NCBI GenBank assembly: GCA_023422485.1
Contig: JAGTAM010000687.1
Span: 1-56,043 of the forward strand
From: Pseudomonadota bacterium
Lineage (GTDB): Bacteria > Pseudomonadota > Alphaproteobacteria > Rhizobiales > Beijerinckiaceae
Length of the DNA stretch: 56,043 nt
Reading direction: 5' to 3'
A program made the position numbers and the translations under genes. Positions 55,863 through 56,043 of this stretch are shown here, piece after piece. The first letter of the stretch is position 1; each line of letters begins with the position of its first letter. Under the pieces are notes generated by a model that ran no database searches, was not told the origin of the DNA, and saw only the letters and a program-made list of their open reading frames with translations.

Positions 55863-56043
55863 ATGGCGAAGCAGAAGTTTGAGCGGACGAAGCCGCACTG
55901 CAACGTAGGCACGATAGGTCACGTTGATCATGGCAAGACGACGTTGACTGCGGCGCTGACGAAGGTGTCTGCGGACAAGGGCTGGACTGCGACTGCGGTT
56001 GCTTACGACGAAGTTGCGAAGGCGTCTGAGAGCCAGGGCCGTC
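55863..56043 (+). CDS. tuf: Elongation factor Tu, N-terminal part (cut by window end)
   Basis: The first 60 codons: AKQKFERTKPHCNVGTIGHV with the G1 loop GHVDHGKTT at residues 19-27, then LTAALTKVSADKGWTATAVA and YDEVAKASESQGR. The start and the P-loop are clearly EF-Tu. From residue 33 the sequence departs from the usual proteobacterial form (TLTAAIT..LA..GG.....YDQID.APEEK/RARGITI); instead of QIDKAPEEKARG it reads DEVAKASESQGR, which resembles the divergent EF-Tu variants known to me from planctomycete-type genomes. The 3' part lies outside the window. Confidence 0.9.
   Translation, partial: MAKQKFERTKPHCNVGTIGHVDHGKTTLTAALTKVSADKGWTATAVAYDEVAKASESQGR

Overview
The window is a GC-rich alphaproteobacterial chromosome segment, most likely Hyphomicrobiales of the Bradyrhizobiaceae/Xanthobacteraceae type (Afipia, Bradyrhizobium, Rhodopseudomonas or Pseudolabrys relatives). 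The grounds are protein similarity recalled from memory: ModABC/ModE, NrdAB and MetE under cobalamin riboswitches, rlmB near tRNA-Tyr, tRNA-Gly then tuf, and several tiny hydrophobic proteins typical of that group. No search was run, so the genus is not claimed.

Two regions differ in character. Positions 1 to about 32,000 look like an accessory, stress-oriented region with many decaying genes. It begins with a heat-shock block: hsp20 with a possible RNA thermometer in its leader, and groES-groEL behind a degenerate CIRCE. A class A beta-lactamase with a divergent LysR regulator follows, bracketed by two IS3-family transposase remnants. Then come stress and redox genes: PRC-barrel protein, 3-methyladenine DNA glycosylase, exported amidohydrolase, AhpD-like protein, nitrilase, two ferritin-like DUF892 proteins, formaldehyde-dehydrogenase-like enzyme, DUF421 protein, DJ-1/PfpI protein, manganese catalase, DUF2243 protein, two HWE/HisKA_2-type histidine kinases (one fused to a receiver) and PncC. 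Broken genes are mixed in: IS3 and IS1182-like transposases, a universal stress protein, SemiSWEET, an RSH-type HD hydrolase, an SRAP peptidase with an in-frame amber codon, and a small protein family present in three copies at different stages of decay. Several very short genes (24 to 53 codons) also look real.

A degenerate tRNA-Met-like gene (about 32,043), a cold-shock gene with a clear promoter and terminator, and a serine recombinase mark the passage to a compact housekeeping region (33,750 to the end). There a metE operon and nrdA/nrdB are each preceded by a cobalamin riboswitch on the same strand, so both B12-independent enzymes are probably switched off by B12. Next come modABC with a ModE-box-like palindrome and a short ModE, rlmB, tRNA-Tyr, an EmrAB-type efflux pair with a divergent TetR regulator and operator, a LysR gene divergent from a dehalogenase/CoA-transferase/thioesterase operon, gdhA, tRNA-Gly and the start of an unusual EF-Tu gene cut by the window end.

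No wholly new defence or mobile system was identified. The strongest leads are the three-copy small protein family, the IS-flanked beta-lactamase module with altered active-site motifs, the paired B12 switches, the atypical EF-Tu start, and the tRNA-like sequence at the boundary between the decayed and conserved regions.
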